DNA from: Pusillimonas caeni
GTDB lineage: Bacteria > Pseudomonadota > Gammaproteobacteria > Burkholderiales > Burkholderiaceae_B
Length of the DNA: 64,000 nt
Direction: 5' to 3'
Assembly (NCBI RefSeq): GCF_003545815.1
Contig: NZ_PDUW01000006.1
Coordinates: 124,001-188,000, forward strand
Shown: positions 37,660-48,169 of the stretch, in pieces
Layout: every line of letters begins with the position of its first letter
Position numbering within the stretch: position 1 is the first letter of the stretch
The notes under the pieces: model-generated
The model's input: only the letters and a program-made list of their open reading frames with translations
Databases searched by the model: none
Told to the model about the DNA's origin: nothing
Made by a program: the position numbers and the translations under genes

Positions 37660-38805
37660 CTACTGGATGGGCAGCGAAAACTCCAGGCCCAGACCATAAT
37701 CGCCGCTGAGCTGTTCGCGCTGCGCGCTGAGCGACACGCGCAGATTGGGGCTGTACCAGAACTGCTGGCTGATCATGAACTGCTGCTTCAGGGGCGCGGC
37801 CTGGGAAGCCACGTGCTCGTAGCTGCCGCGCACCGTACCCCAGCGCCCGATGGGGATGCTGGTGGAAACCAGGTTGCGCGTCTGGCCGGAATCCGCCGCA
37901 AAACCGGTATAGTTGCTGAGGTCGGAAAACCCGCCGCTGCGCTGCTCGGTCAGCCACGAAAGCTTGATGTCTTCGATCAGGCCCACATCGTATCCTACCC
38001 GATACCGCCATCCGTCCTGCAGGTTGCGGGTCGCTTTTGCCACACCCACCCGCCAGGCGCCCCACGCGGTCGAATACATGCCGCCCACCCCCGCGGTGAC
38101 CATATCCGGCGCCCACTGCACCTGCGTCTCGAGGGTGAAGTCGGGGTCGACGCCGTAGCGCACCACCGCATCGCTGGCGCCCGTTCCATAGGCCAGGGCG
38201 CCCGAAGTCGCCGCCGCATCCGTGTAGTTCAGCGCGCCCAGCACCAAGCCATACTGCCAATGGTCCTGGGCCACCGCGCCGTCGGAAAGCGAGCGGGACA
38301 GCGCGATGCCGCTCAGCCGCGCGCCGCCGCCCCATACGAAGCTGCGCGGCGAGTAGCTGCCCAGCGTCAGGTCGGTGCCGTCGCTGCCGGTATAACGCCA
38401 GTTTTCGGCGCCCAGCTCCCAGGCGTCGGCGGACGTGAGCGAAGACACGATCAAGGGGGCATGAACTCCTTGCGTACCCGCGATGCCGTATCCACGGTAG
38501 GGCTTGAGGCCGCGCCGGTATGACCAGTCGACGTGCTGCTCGTCGAGTTCATCCGGCCCGGGGGCGAACAGCGAGGTGGTCAGCTCCTCGCCGGCATCGA
38601 CGCCCTGCTCGACGTCGGGCGGCAGCAACGGCAGGGGTTCGGGGGCGCCGACGCCCTCTATGTCGACCGGAAACAGGCGCGCCGGCGCCAGGTCGCGGAA
38701 ATCCGCCGCCGGCGCAGCCCTGTAAACCAGGCCGCAGGCCAGCAGCGCCATCCATGCACCGCGTATGAACCATTCACCACTCAACATCACGACATGCCGT
38801 TTCAT
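37660..38805 (-). CDS. Usher-like outer-membrane beta-barrel protein (orphan, truncated relative to PapC ushers)
   Basis: 381 residues with a probable signal peptide (residues 1-34, ending RAAPAAD). After an acidic Pro-rich linker (about 35-90), the rest is alternating beta strand, for example SFVWGGGARLSGIALSRSL, DFTLETQVQWAPDMV and YRVGYDVGLIEDIKLSWL. The element RSGGFSDLSNYTGFA resembles the SxGFxSLSDY element of fimbrial ushers. The plug, the N-terminal chaperone-binding domain and the C-terminal domains of ushers (about 800 residues in total) are missing. No chaperone or pilin gene is near. GGAAGGA at the ATG supports this start. Other barrel families cannot be excluded. Confidence 0.55.
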   Translation of the reverse strand: MKRHVVMLSGEWFIRGAWMALLACGLVYRAAPAADFRDLAPARLFPVDIEGVGAPEPLPLLPPDVEQGVDAGEELTTSLFAPGPDELDEQHVDWSYRRGLKPYRGYGIAGTQGVHAPLIVSSLTSADAWELGAENWRYTGSDGTDLTLGSYSPRSFVWGGGARLSGIALSRSLSDGAVAQDHWQYGLVLGALNYTDAAATSGALAYGTGASDAVVRYGVDPDFTLETQVQWAPDMVTAGVGGMYSTAWGAWRVGVAKATRNLQDGWRYRVGYDVGLIEDIKLSWLTEQRSGGFSDLSNYTGFAADSGQTRNLVSTSIPIGRWGTVRGSYEHVASQAAPLKQQFMISQQFWYSPNLRVSLSAQREQLSGDYGLGLEFSLPIQ

Positions 38806-38848
38806 TCCTTCCTTGCGGCGCGGGCCCAAGGATTCGTCCGGGCCGCTC

Positions 38849-38868
38849 CTAGGGCCTGTTAGCACTAG
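38849..38868. repeat. Copy of the dispersed repeat at the end of the CLC gene
   Basis: CTAGGGCCTGTTAGCACTAG. Read on the minus strand, the TAG at 38865-38867 is the stop codon of the CLC channel gene. The sequence differs from the consensus only by a swap of two adjacent bases. Confidence 0.6.
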
Positions 38869-40646
38869 CGACGCCGGTGCGTCACTTCGGCCAATACCTC
38901 GGCACTGGCGTCCAGCGAGCGCTTGAGCGCCGAATACTTTTCCAGCAGGGCCGATTTGTACACCACGCCCAGCAGCTTCGGCCGCTCGTCGCGGCTGACC
39001 ACGGGCAGGCGCTCGCCCTGAAATTGCACAAAGACCGCCTGGGCCTCGTCCAGGCCCATGTCCGGATGCAGCGGCTTGAGGAAGTCGTAGCGCACCACGT
39101 CGCCCGCCACCCGGCTTTGCACATCGGTGTGCGTCATCAGCAGGCTGGTCAGATCGCGCTGCGCGACCACGCCCTGATAGACGTTGTCCTCGTCGACCAC
39201 ATAAAGGTACTTGACGGGGTATTCCATGAACATCTGCAAGGCCTCTTTGACCGGAGTGTCCGTGGAAATCACCGTCTGGGCGGGCCGCACCAGCTCGCTC
39301 AAGCGCAGATGGCGCAACCCCCGCCGCAGGACGAGGTCACGCTCACGTGTCAGCGTAACATCGTACATGGCCACTTGCGCCACCGCCCTCGAAACAAAAT
39401 ATGCCAGGACGCACGCCACCATCAGCGGCAGGACGAGCTGATAGCTGACGGTCATTTCGAAGATCATCACGATGGCCATCAACGGAGCCCCCGTCGCGGC
39501 GCCCAGGAAAGCCCCCATGCCCACCAGGGTGAACAGATACAGCGACACGTCCGCCTCCGGCCAGATAAACAGGACGATATGTCCGAAAAATGCGCCGAAA
39601 GCGGCCCCCACCAGCAAGGCGGGCGTGAACACGCCGCCGACCGCGCCGGAGCCCACCGTGAAGGCCGTGGCCACCACCTTGAGCAGCAGCACCGACAACA
39701 GCGCCTGCCAGGTCCATGAGTGATGCAGCAGCGAGGTGACGACGCTGAAGCCATTGCCCGCCACGTAGGGGAACGAGATGAGAAGCAGGCCCACCAGCAG
39801 GCCGCCGAACCCGAGCCGCACCGGCAGGGAAAAACCGGTCTGCTCGAACATGCCGCGCGCCAGGCCCAGAAAGCGCAGGAATTGCGGCGCCAGCACCCCC
39901 GAGAGCAGGCCCAGCACCACGAAGGGCAGTATCTGCACCCCGTCGGCCTGCGACAGGCCCTCGATGGGGTAGACGATATGGTAGTGGCCGGTGGCCCGCA
40001 TGGTGAGATTGGCGAAGGCCGCTGAAATCAGCAAGGGCCCGACGCTTTGGATGGCCATGGCGCCCAGCACGATCTCGGCCACGAACAGGGCGCCGGCGAT
40101 GGGGGCGCCATAAGCCGCCGACACCCCCGCCGCGGCCCCGCAGGCAACCAGCAGGCGTAGACGGGTCGTATCGAGCCGGGCAAGGCGTCCCACGATCGAG
40201 GCGCCCATGGCCCCCAGGTGGACCATGGCCCCTTCACGGCCGATGGAGCCGCCCGAGACCACCGTGAACAAAGACGAAAGGGAGCGCAGAAGCCCCTGGC
40301 TGATGGACAGCCGGCCGTCGCCGATGGCCACCGCCTCCATATAGTCGGACGTGGCGCGCGAGCCGTGCTTTTCGGACCAATGCAGCAGGCAGCCCGCCAC
40401 CACGCCCCCCGCCGCGGGAAGCAGCAGGCGCCCATACCAGGGCAGCCCCTGCATGGTCTGCACCACCGATCCGCTTTGCCCGCCCACCAGGGACAGAATG
40501 AAGTACATGCCCTGGTAGAAGGCCAGGGTGGCCAGGGCCGCCAGCACCCCTACCAGCGCCGCCCAGAAAAGCATGGCCGGCAGATCGGACAGCCAGGCGT
40601 AGTCCTTCAGGCGGCTGCTCAACGAATCGACGGACGGAAGATTCAT
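38865..40646 (-). CDS. clcB: Voltage-gated ClC-type chloride channel/transporter with CBS pair (ClcB-like)
   Basis: 593 residues with ten or more hydrophobic segments. The selectivity loop GGSIGREGAMV (Gly133-Val141 region, gating Glu138) and GAAAGVSAAYGAPIAGALF are typical of CLC proteins. The canonical GSGIP loop is replaced by GSRAT (residues 96-100). The C-terminus carries two CBS domains (VISTDTPVKEALQMF and VRYDFLKPLHPDMGLDEAQ). It moves chloride (or another anion), possibly coupled to protons. The gene is divergent from the two-component pair that starts at 40754, which may regulate it. Confidence 0.87.
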   Translation of the reverse strand: MNLPSVDSLSSRLKDYAWLSDLPAMLFWAALVGVLAALATLAFYQGMYFILSLVGGQSGSVVQTMQGLPWYGRLLLPAAGGVVAGCLLHWSEKHGSRATSDYMEAVAIGDGRLSISQGLLRSLSSLFTVVSGGSIGREGAMVHLGAMGASIVGRLARLDTTRLRLLVACGAAAGVSAAYGAPIAGALFVAEIVLGAMAIQSVGPLLISAAFANLTMRATGHYHIVYPIEGLSQADGVQILPFVVLGLLSGVLAPQFLRFLGLARGMFEQTGFSLPVRLGFGGLLVGLLLISFPYVAGNGFSVVTSLLHHSWTWQALLSVLLLKVVATAFTVGSGAVGGVFTPALLVGAAFGAFFGHIVLFIWPEADVSLYLFTLVGMGAFLGAATGAPLMAIVMIFEMTVSYQLVLPLMVACVLAYFVSRAVAQVAMYDVTLTRERDLVLRRGLRHLRLSELVRPAQTVISTDTPVKEALQMFMEYPVKYLYVVDEDNVYQGVVAQRDLTSLLMTHTDVQSRVAGDVVRYDFLKPLHPDMGLDEAQAVFVQFQGERLPVVSRDERPKLLGVVYKSALLEKYSALKRSLDASAEVLAEVTHRRR

Positions 40647-40753
40647 GCTGGGATGCTATTGAATTGTGAAATTGGGCGGGGGAGAATATCGGTTATTTCA
40701 ATCGATTTCGGTAGCTTGCCAGTGGACTGTTCTGTGGGCACACTGGCGGCATC

Positions 40754-41455
40754 ATGGAAAAAAACCACACCAAAGTGCTGGTCGTCGACGACGACCCCGC
40801 CTTGCGTCAACTGCTGGCCGACTACCTCAACCGGCATGGCTATGATACCTTGCTTGCGCCCGACGGAAGCGACCTCGAAACCCGCATCGAGCGCTACAGC
40901 CCGGACCTCATCGTGCTCGATCGCATGATGCCCGACGGCGACGGCGCCGAAGCCTGCCGGCGCCTGCGCCAGCAGGGCGAAGACATTCCCGTCATCCTGC
41001 TGACCGGCCGCGACGAGACCGTCGACCGCGTCATCGGCCTGGAAGCCGGCGCCGACGATTACCTGGGCAAGCCTTTCGACCCGCGCGAGCTGCTCGCCCG
41101 CGTCGAGGCGGTGCTGAGGCGCAAAAAAGGGGCGTCGGCCTTCATCAAGGGTAAGCCCGTAGAGTTCGGCCCCTTCGTGTTCGACCCGGCCACCCGGCAG
41201 CTGTCGCGCGGCGATACCCCCATCAAGCTCACGGGCGGCGAGGTCAATCTGCTCGAGGCTCTGGTGTCCAACCCCGGCAAACCCCTGTCGCGCGACCGGC
41301 TGCTGGCGCTGGCGCGCGATGACGAAGAAGGCGAACGCAATGACCGCGCCATCGACATCGCCATCCTGCGCCTGCGCCGCGCCATCGAAGACGACCCCAA
41401 GCAGCCGCGCTGGATCCAGACCGTGTGGGGCGTGGGCTATCGATTTTCGCCCTGA
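40754..41455 (+). CDS. OmpR/PhoB-family response regulator
   Basis: 233 residues. Receiver domain: VLVVDDDPALRQLLADYL, the phospho-acceptor Asp in DLIVLDRMMPDGDG and the Lys in GADDYLGKPFDP. The C-terminal winged-helix has FGPFVFDPATRQLSRGDTPI and RAIDIAILRLRRAIEDDP with IQTVWGVGYRF. It is the transcriptional half of a two-component system with the kinase encoded next (one-base overlap, TGATG). The target may include the divergent clcB-like gene; this is inferred from position only. Confidence 0.92.
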   Translation: MEKNHTKVLVVDDDPALRQLLADYLNRHGYDTLLAPDGSDLETRIERYSPDLIVLDRMMPDGDGAEACRRLRQQGEDIPVILLTGRDETVDRVIGLEAGADDYLGKPFDPRELLARVEAVLRRKKGASAFIKGKPVEFGPFVFDPATRQLSRGDTPIKLTGGEVNLLEALVSNPGKPLSRDRLLALARDDEEGERNDRAIDIAILRLRRAIEDDPKQPRWIQTVWGVGYRFSP

Positions 41456-42918
41456 TGCTGCGGCGACTTGTTCCGCGGTCGCTTCGCGCCCGTCTCGTTC
41501 TGCTGACGCTGGGCACCATCCTGCTGGTGCAGGCGGGCACCATGGCGTCCGTCAGCCATTTCCGCAACCAGTTCACCGAAACCGTCACGATAGAAATCGT
41601 CTCGACCACGATACGCACGCTGCGCGCCGCGCTGGCCGAGATTCCCGCCGAAGAACGCGCCGACTTCGTGCGCGAGGCCTCGCGCAACGAATGGCGACTC
41701 TGGTCCCGCACCCTGCCGTCCGAAGCCGAGCTCGAGCGCCGGCCGCGCCGCCCTCCTCCTCCGGGCCAAGGGCGCCCCGGGGACCATGGCCATTCGTCCG
41801 ATCGCCCGCCGCCCCCTCCGCGGCATGACGACCTGCGGCGCGATTTGCGCAAGCTCGTCGACGCACTGAACACGCGGCTGGACGATGGAACGCGCGTCGC
41901 GCTCTCGCGCGGCCCCGCACCGCGCATCTATATCTCGCTCCAGCCCGACGAGCACACCGACGCCGCCGCCCTGGCCACCCGCGAATGGCTGGTCATTCCG
42001 CTGGACAGGCTGTCCCCGCCGGTGGCCACTCCCCTGGTCGCCATGTGGCTGGCCGGCATGGGCGTCATCCTGCTGATCTCGGCCGCATTCTCGTGGCACA
42101 TTACGCGGCCCCTTACCCGCCTGGCCAAGGCGGCGGATCAGCTCGCCGCGGGGCAGCCGCAGCGGGTCGTGCCGGCGGGCCCGAGCGAGACGCGCGCGCT
42201 CGGCGAGCGCTTCAATGCCATGCTGGACGCCCTGAACGAGTCGGATGCGGTGCGCCGCACCCTGCTCGCCGGCCTGCCTCACGACCTGAAGGGGCCTCTT
42301 TCCCGCATGTGGCTGCGCATCGAAATGATGGAAGAGGCCGCACTCAAGGAGGGCTTGCGCCACGACCTGCAGGACATGCAGCGCATGGTGGACCAGTTCA
42401 TCGGCTTCGTGCGCGGCACCGACCCCGCCAACTACCGCTTCACCCGCCTGAACCTGGACGACTGGCTGCAGGAACATGTCGGCACCTGGGAGAGCGCGGG
42501 CAGCGACGTGAAGCTGCTTGAACCATTGCCTTCCGGCGTGGTGCTGCGCGCCGACGGATTCGCCCTGGGAAGGCTGCTGGACAACCTGATCACCAATGCG
42601 CTGAACTATGCCGCCCCCCCGATCGAGATCGGGCTGTCCACCACGGCCGCCCACGCGGTCATGACGGTATCCGATCACGGCCCCGGCATCTCGGAAGAAC
42701 GCCGCATCGAGGCGCTGCGCCCCTTCTCGCGCCTGGACGACGCCCGTACGCTGACCGGCTCCGTGGGCCTGGGCCTGGCCCTGTGCAATTCCATCGCGCG
42801 CGCCCATGGCGGCAGCCTGTCCCTGGACGAGGCCGATTCGGGCGGGCTGAAGGTGACCGTGCGGCTGCCTCTGGCGCAGGAAGACGAAGGCGCCGACGGC
42901 GCGCAGCGCAATACCTGA
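41455..42918 (+). CDS. EnvZ-like membrane sensor histidine kinase
   Basis: 487 residues. TM1 at about 11-35, a periplasmic sensor region (36-188) with a Pro/Arg/His-rich insert at about 95-125 (RPPPPPRHDD), TM2 at about 189-212, HAMP at 213-265. The dimerisation histidine is His276 in HDLKGPLSRM, with KG where RT is usual. ATP-binding motifs are NLITNALNY (N box), DHGPGI (G1) and GSVGLGLAL (G2). The start coincides with the response regulator stop. The proline- and histidine-rich periplasmic stretch suggests metal or pH sensing, as an inference. Confidence 0.9.
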   Translation: MLRRLVPRSLRARLVLLTLGTILLVQAGTMASVSHFRNQFTETVTIEIVSTTIRTLRAALAEIPAEERADFVREASRNEWRLWSRTLPSEAELERRPRRPPPPGQGRPGDHGHSSDRPPPPPRHDDLRRDLRKLVDALNTRLDDGTRVALSRGPAPRIYISLQPDEHTDAAALATREWLVIPLDRLSPPVATPLVAMWLAGMGVILLISAAFSWHITRPLTRLAKAADQLAAGQPQRVVPAGPSETRALGERFNAMLDALNESDAVRRTLLAGLPHDLKGPLSRMWLRIEMMEEAALKEGLRHDLQDMQRMVDQFIGFVRGTDPANYRFTRLNLDDWLQEHVGTWESAGSDVKLLEPLPSGVVLRADGFALGRLLDNLITNALNYAAPPIEIGLSTTAAHAVMTVSDHGPGISEERRIEALRPFSRLDDARTLTGSVGLGLALCNSIARAHGGSLSLDEADSGGLKVTVRLPLAQEDEGADGAQRNT

Positions 42919-42936
42919 AAGCACGCCGTTCGGCGA

Positions 42937-43998
42937 TCAAGAATCGGTTCTGTTAAGCCCCGGCGGCACCGGGGCGCGCGACAGCCCGAACATGCGCCAG
43001 TACACCCAGATATTGAAGATCAGGGCCACCGGCAGGGCCACGACGGCGGCGGCCAGCACCAGCCTGAGGGAGCTGACCGAGGCGGAGCCGTCCCAGATGG
43101 TGATGTTGTCCAGCACCAGATAGGGAAAAAAACTGTAGAACAGGCCGCCCAGAATCACCAGAAACGCCAGCAGGGTCGCGGCGAAGGGCAGCATGGTCGT
43201 GCCGTCGCTGTGGGTGACCATGCGCTGAAGGCTGAGCTCGATGGCGACGAAGCACACCAGCAGCACGATCCACAGGCATGCCACCAAGGACCATTGCGGC
43301 CCATCGCTCCACTTGAGGAATACGCCGGTGTTGGCGAAAGCCAGCACCACCGACACCGCAACGGCCCCCGCGGCCGCCCATCTGACCGCCCGCCTGCCCC
43401 AGAACACCGCATGCAGCCGCAGCGGACCCTGTTCACGCATGATGAGCCACGCCGCGCCCAGCAGGCAATAGGCGGCCACGCAGCACAGCGCCACGAACAG
43501 GCCGAATGCCAGGTAGCCGCCCCCGGACCGATAGCTGACGACCAGGCGCGCGAGCAGCAGGCCGTGCGCCACGGCCGTCGCGAGCGATCCGATGCCGAAA
43601 CCCAGTATCCAGCGCCGCTGCATGTCGAGCGGCGCGCGCAGGCGAAACTCGAACGACACGGACCGAAGCAGCACGCCCACCGCCAGCAGCATCAGCGGCA
43701 GATAGAGCTGTCCCATGATGCTGCCCCAGGCATTGGGAAAGGCGGCAAGGAACACGCCCATGCCCAGGAACAGCCAGAATTCGTTGGCGTCCCGCCACGG
43801 ACTCAACAGAGACATCATGCGCGGGCGCAGTTCGCCCGGGGCGACGAGGGTAAGGCATCCCACCCCGATGTCGAAGCCGTCCAGAACCGCCGCCGCCACC
43901 ACGATGGCGAACAGCAGGCCCATGAAGGCCAAAGGCATCCAGAACGCCGGGTCTTCGGCGCTGAACCCCAGCAGCTCGACCAGAGTATCGACGATCAT
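42937..43998 (-). CDS. CydB-like membrane subunit (cytochrome bd oxidase subunit II family)
   Basis: 353 residues with about eight to nine helices. DGFDIGVG (residues 40-47) is the CydB signature. The HWDGNQVWL region of E. coli CydB appears here as PWRDANEFWLF, with the acidic residue kept but shifted. The C-terminus shows DNITIWDGSASVSSLRLVL, as in CydB. In the family this subunit stabilises CydA and may form an oxygen or proton path. It starts with an ATGA overlap on the upstream CydA-like gene, which lacks haem ligands, so an oxidase role for the pair is doubtful. Confidence 0.82.
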   Translation of the reverse strand: MIVDTLVELLGFSAEDPAFWMPLAFMGLLFAIVVAAAVLDGFDIGVGCLTLVAPGELRPRMMSLLSPWRDANEFWLFLGMGVFLAAFPNAWGSIMGQLYLPLMLLAVGVLLRSVSFEFRLRAPLDMQRRWILGFGIGSLATAVAHGLLLARLVVSYRSGGGYLAFGLFVALCCVAAYCLLGAAWLIMREQGPLRLHAVFWGRRAVRWAAAGAVAVSVVLAFANTGVFLKWSDGPQWSLVACLWIVLLVCFVAIELSLQRMVTHSDGTTMLPFAATLLAFLVILGGLFYSFFPYLVLDNITIWDGSASVSSLRLVLAAAVVALPVALIFNIWVYWRMFGLSRAPVPPGLNRTDS

Positions 43999-45332
43999 GC
44001 CCTTCCCCTTCTACGGGCCACCGGCACAACGCCATATTGCACGCCATGCCGCAACAGATGCATGAAACCCAGCAGCAGCACGCCGTAGACGGCCAGGTGC
44101 GCGGCGATGCCGATGGCCACATGAGCGGGATTGGCAGGCCCCGCGATCTCGAGGAAGGTGATGGTGTGATTGACGACGAAAGGCGCCTGTCCGGCAAGGA
44201 CGTGGCACAGCACTGCCAGCCCGGCTACCCAGCCCAGGAAAGTCATGCCGGAAAAAAAGCGGCGCCACGCCGGAGGCAGGTCGCCGTGCTCGACGTATTT
44301 CCGCCGCATGCACCAGAGCGCTCCGCAGGCCGCGACGAGCATCGCCAGCGCCACGGCAAGCGTCAGGCGGAACGACCAGAAGGTAAGCGCGACGGGCGGG
44401 TGCATGCCCGAGAAATGATCCAGGCCGAGCAGCCTTCCCTCGGCGTCGCGGCCCAGCCATTTGCCGCCGGCGTGCGTCCAGGCAAGCAAGGCGCGCGTGG
44501 AACCGCGGCGCTCGTCCGGCCATCCGAACAGCGCCAGGTCCGGCTGCACACCACTTTGCCAGTAGGCCGCCGTGGCCGCGGCCTTGGCAGGCTGGTGGGT
44601 GGCCACCATGCGCCCATAGCCCGTGATGGCCACGCCGTACGCCAGCACGGCCGCCAGCCCGATGACCGCGCCGGTGCGAAAGACTTGCCGGCCGCTGTCA
44701 TCGGCGGGCAGCGAAGACGCCCGGCCGGCGATGACGCCCAGCAGCATGAACGCCACCGTGAGCCCCGAGGCGGCGGCCACGAGCAGCAGCAGCCACCCCG
44801 TGGATGGATTGAGAACCACCTCGTACCAATCGACGACGAAATACTCTCCATTCAGAAAGCCCGTGCCGGCCGGAGTCTGCATCCATCCGACCAGCGCCAG
44901 CACCCACAGCACGGAAAGCGTCGTGCCGACCGCCACCATGAACACCACGGCGGTGTACGCGGTATCGGACAGGCGGCGCTGGCCGAACAGCATGGCGCTC
45001 ATAAAGCACGATTTGACGATGAAGGCGGTGAGTATGGCGGCGGCCAGCAAGGGGCCGGCCACGTCGCCGATGCGATCGAGCAGGCCGGGCCAGAGGCTGC
45101 CCAGCTGGATGAGCACCGGCATGGACGCGGCAAGGGCCAGAATGGCGGCCAGGGCGTAGACGCGCACCCAGAACCGGTAGGCGAGCATCCAGGCATTGCC
45201 GGGAGAAAACCGATCGGCCAGCCTGAAGAACAGCAGGACCCAGGCCAGGCCCAACTCGATGAGCAGGAACAGCGACATGAACCCCAGGCTGACGAGAGAC
45301 TGGATCTGAGAAAGCCAGACGGTCGTATTCAT
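43995..45332 (-). CDS. CydA-like membrane protein lacking canonical haem ligands
   Basis: 445 residues, about nine helices. Family membership is shown by GWMQTP (149-154) and VLNP (173-176), the equivalents of E. coli CydA GWMQNP and VLNP. The ligands of a bd oxidase are not there: no histidine occurs before residue 246, so the counterparts of His19 and His186 are missing. The EGLMAFFLES segment reads AAILTAFIVKS, the FRIM segment with Met393 reads FRLT, and GRQPW reads AGQAPF. I compared these by eye with E. coli CydA. The start at 45332 is the ATG nearest glnS; a 1034-residue frame running on through antisense of glnS is not real. It is divergent from glnS. Confidence 0.8.
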   Translation of the reverse strand: MNTTVWLSQIQSLVSLGFMSLFLLIELGLAWVLLFFRLADRFSPGNAWMLAYRFWVRVYALAAILALAASMPVLIQLGSLWPGLLDRIGDVAGPLLAAAILTAFIVKSCFMSAMLFGQRRLSDTAYTAVVFMVAVGTTLSVLWVLALVGWMQTPAGTGFLNGEYFVVDWYEVVLNPSTGWLLLLVAAASGLTVAFMLLGVIAGRASSLPADDSGRQVFRTGAVIGLAAVLAYGVAITGYGRMVATHQPAKAAATAAYWQSGVQPDLALFGWPDERRGSTRALLAWTHAGGKWLGRDAEGRLLGLDHFSGMHPPVALTFWSFRLTLAVALAMLVAACGALWCMRRKYVEHGDLPPAWRRFFSGMTFLGWVAGLAVLCHVLAGQAPFVVNHTITFLEIAGPANPAHVAIGIAAHLAVYGVLLLGFMHLLRHGVQYGVVPVARRRGRA

Positions 45333-45443
45333 AATGCCCGCTAGTTTAGAGCCTGAACCCGGATTTTGGGCGCCGGGCGGGCAAATATATACGAACGTGG
45401 CAAAATGCTTACTTCGCCTGTTTTTTCTGTTTCGTTTTCCGTA

Positions 45444-47198
<1,755 letters not shown>

Positions 47199-47217
47199 AC
47201 AAAACTCTCGGTTTTAG

Positions 47218-47243
47218 GCCCGACTTCTGGTATTTTGTCGGGC
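47218..47243 (+). terminator. Possible terminator after glnS
   Basis: GCCCGAC (47218-47224) and GTCGGGC (47237-47243) pair with a 12-base T-rich loop, followed by ATGGTTTCTTT. It is weak because the stem is only 7 bp. Confidence 0.5.
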
Positions 47244-47269
47244 ATGGTTTCTTTGGGTAAGCAAGGGCA

Positions 47270-48064
47270 GTGAGTAAATCCACCACCAAACACAAGGGAG
47301 CCGCCGCGCTGGATTTCAAAAGCGCGGCGCTCTACGCCGTACGCATCGTGCTGCACAGCGACGACCTGGGTCAGCTTCAGGCCGCGCTGGACCAGCGCAT
47401 GAACGACGCCGGCTCGTTCTTCGAGAACGAGCCCGTCGTCATCGACGCGTCGAATCTCGAGTCCTCCATCGACTGGCCCGCACTGTTGCAGTCGCTGCGC
47501 GAGCACCGCCTGCATCCCATCGGCGTCGTGGCGCAGGGTGCGCTGCTCGAGGCGGCCCGCGCCTGCGGCCTGCCCGAGGTCGACCTGTCCAGTCCGCCGG
47601 CCCGCCCCGCCAGCACCCCCGCTCCCGAGTCGGAAGTGCCGGTCGTGGCGCCCACGGCGCCTTCGCCCGAACCCGGCACGCCCGCCGCCGTGGAAGCGCC
47701 CCCGTCCCCCGCGATCGCGCCCGCCGCCATGGTGATCAATCGCCAGCTGCGCTCGGGCCAGCGCATTTACGCGCGCGACACCGATCTTATCGTCATCGGC
47801 GTCGTGAGCCAGGGCGCCGAAGTCATCGCCGACGGCAACATCCACATCTACGGCCCCTTGCGCGGCAAGGCCATGGCCGGTGCGCGGGGCGACACGAGCG
47901 CCCGCATCTTCACCACCCAGCTCGATCCCGAACTGGTCGCCATCGCCGGGGTGTACCGGGTCATCGAGACCAAGCTCGAACAAGAGCTGCACAACCAGGC
48001 GGCAATCGTGCAGCTGGACGGCGAAACATTGCAGATCACGGCGTTGAACACAAAAACGCAATGA
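47270..48064 (+). CDS. minC: Septum site-determining protein MinC
   Basis: 264 residues starting with GTG at 47270. The N-terminal MinC_N domain (1-105) contains [20 protein letters not shown] and [15 protein letters not shown] Pro/Ala linker (about 105-150) follows. The C-terminal beta-helix has [20 protein letters not shown] and [20 protein letters not shown]. MinC blocks FtsZ polymerisation away from mid-cell and is activated by MinD. minD lies 105 bases downstream, and the order minC-minD-minE is conserved. Confidence 0.95.
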   Translation: MSKSTTKHKGAAALDFKSAALYAVRIVLHSDDLGQLQAALDQRMNDAGSFFENEPVVIDASNLESSIDWPALLQSLREHRLHPIGVVAQGALLEAARACGLPEVDLSSPPARPASTPAPESEVPVVAPTAPSPEPGTPAAVEAPPSPAIAPAAMVINRQLRSGQRIYARDTDLIVIGVVSQGAEVIADGNIHIYGPLRGKAMAGARGDTSARIFTTQLDPELVAIAGVYRVIETKLEQELHNQAAIVQLDGETLQITALNTKTQ

Positions 48065-48169
48065 CAACATTTGTTGCCAAGCCTTTATTCAATTAACGTC
48101 AAGTCGCGGCAATCGGACAAGGATTTGTTTTACGATTACGTGATTTATATCTAGAGGAACTCAATCGTC

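Noticed and set aside
42937-45332. Ordinary cytochrome bd oxidase (cydAB)
   Set aside because: The CydA-like subunit has no histidine before residue 246 and lacks the other ligands, so the standard label would mislead.
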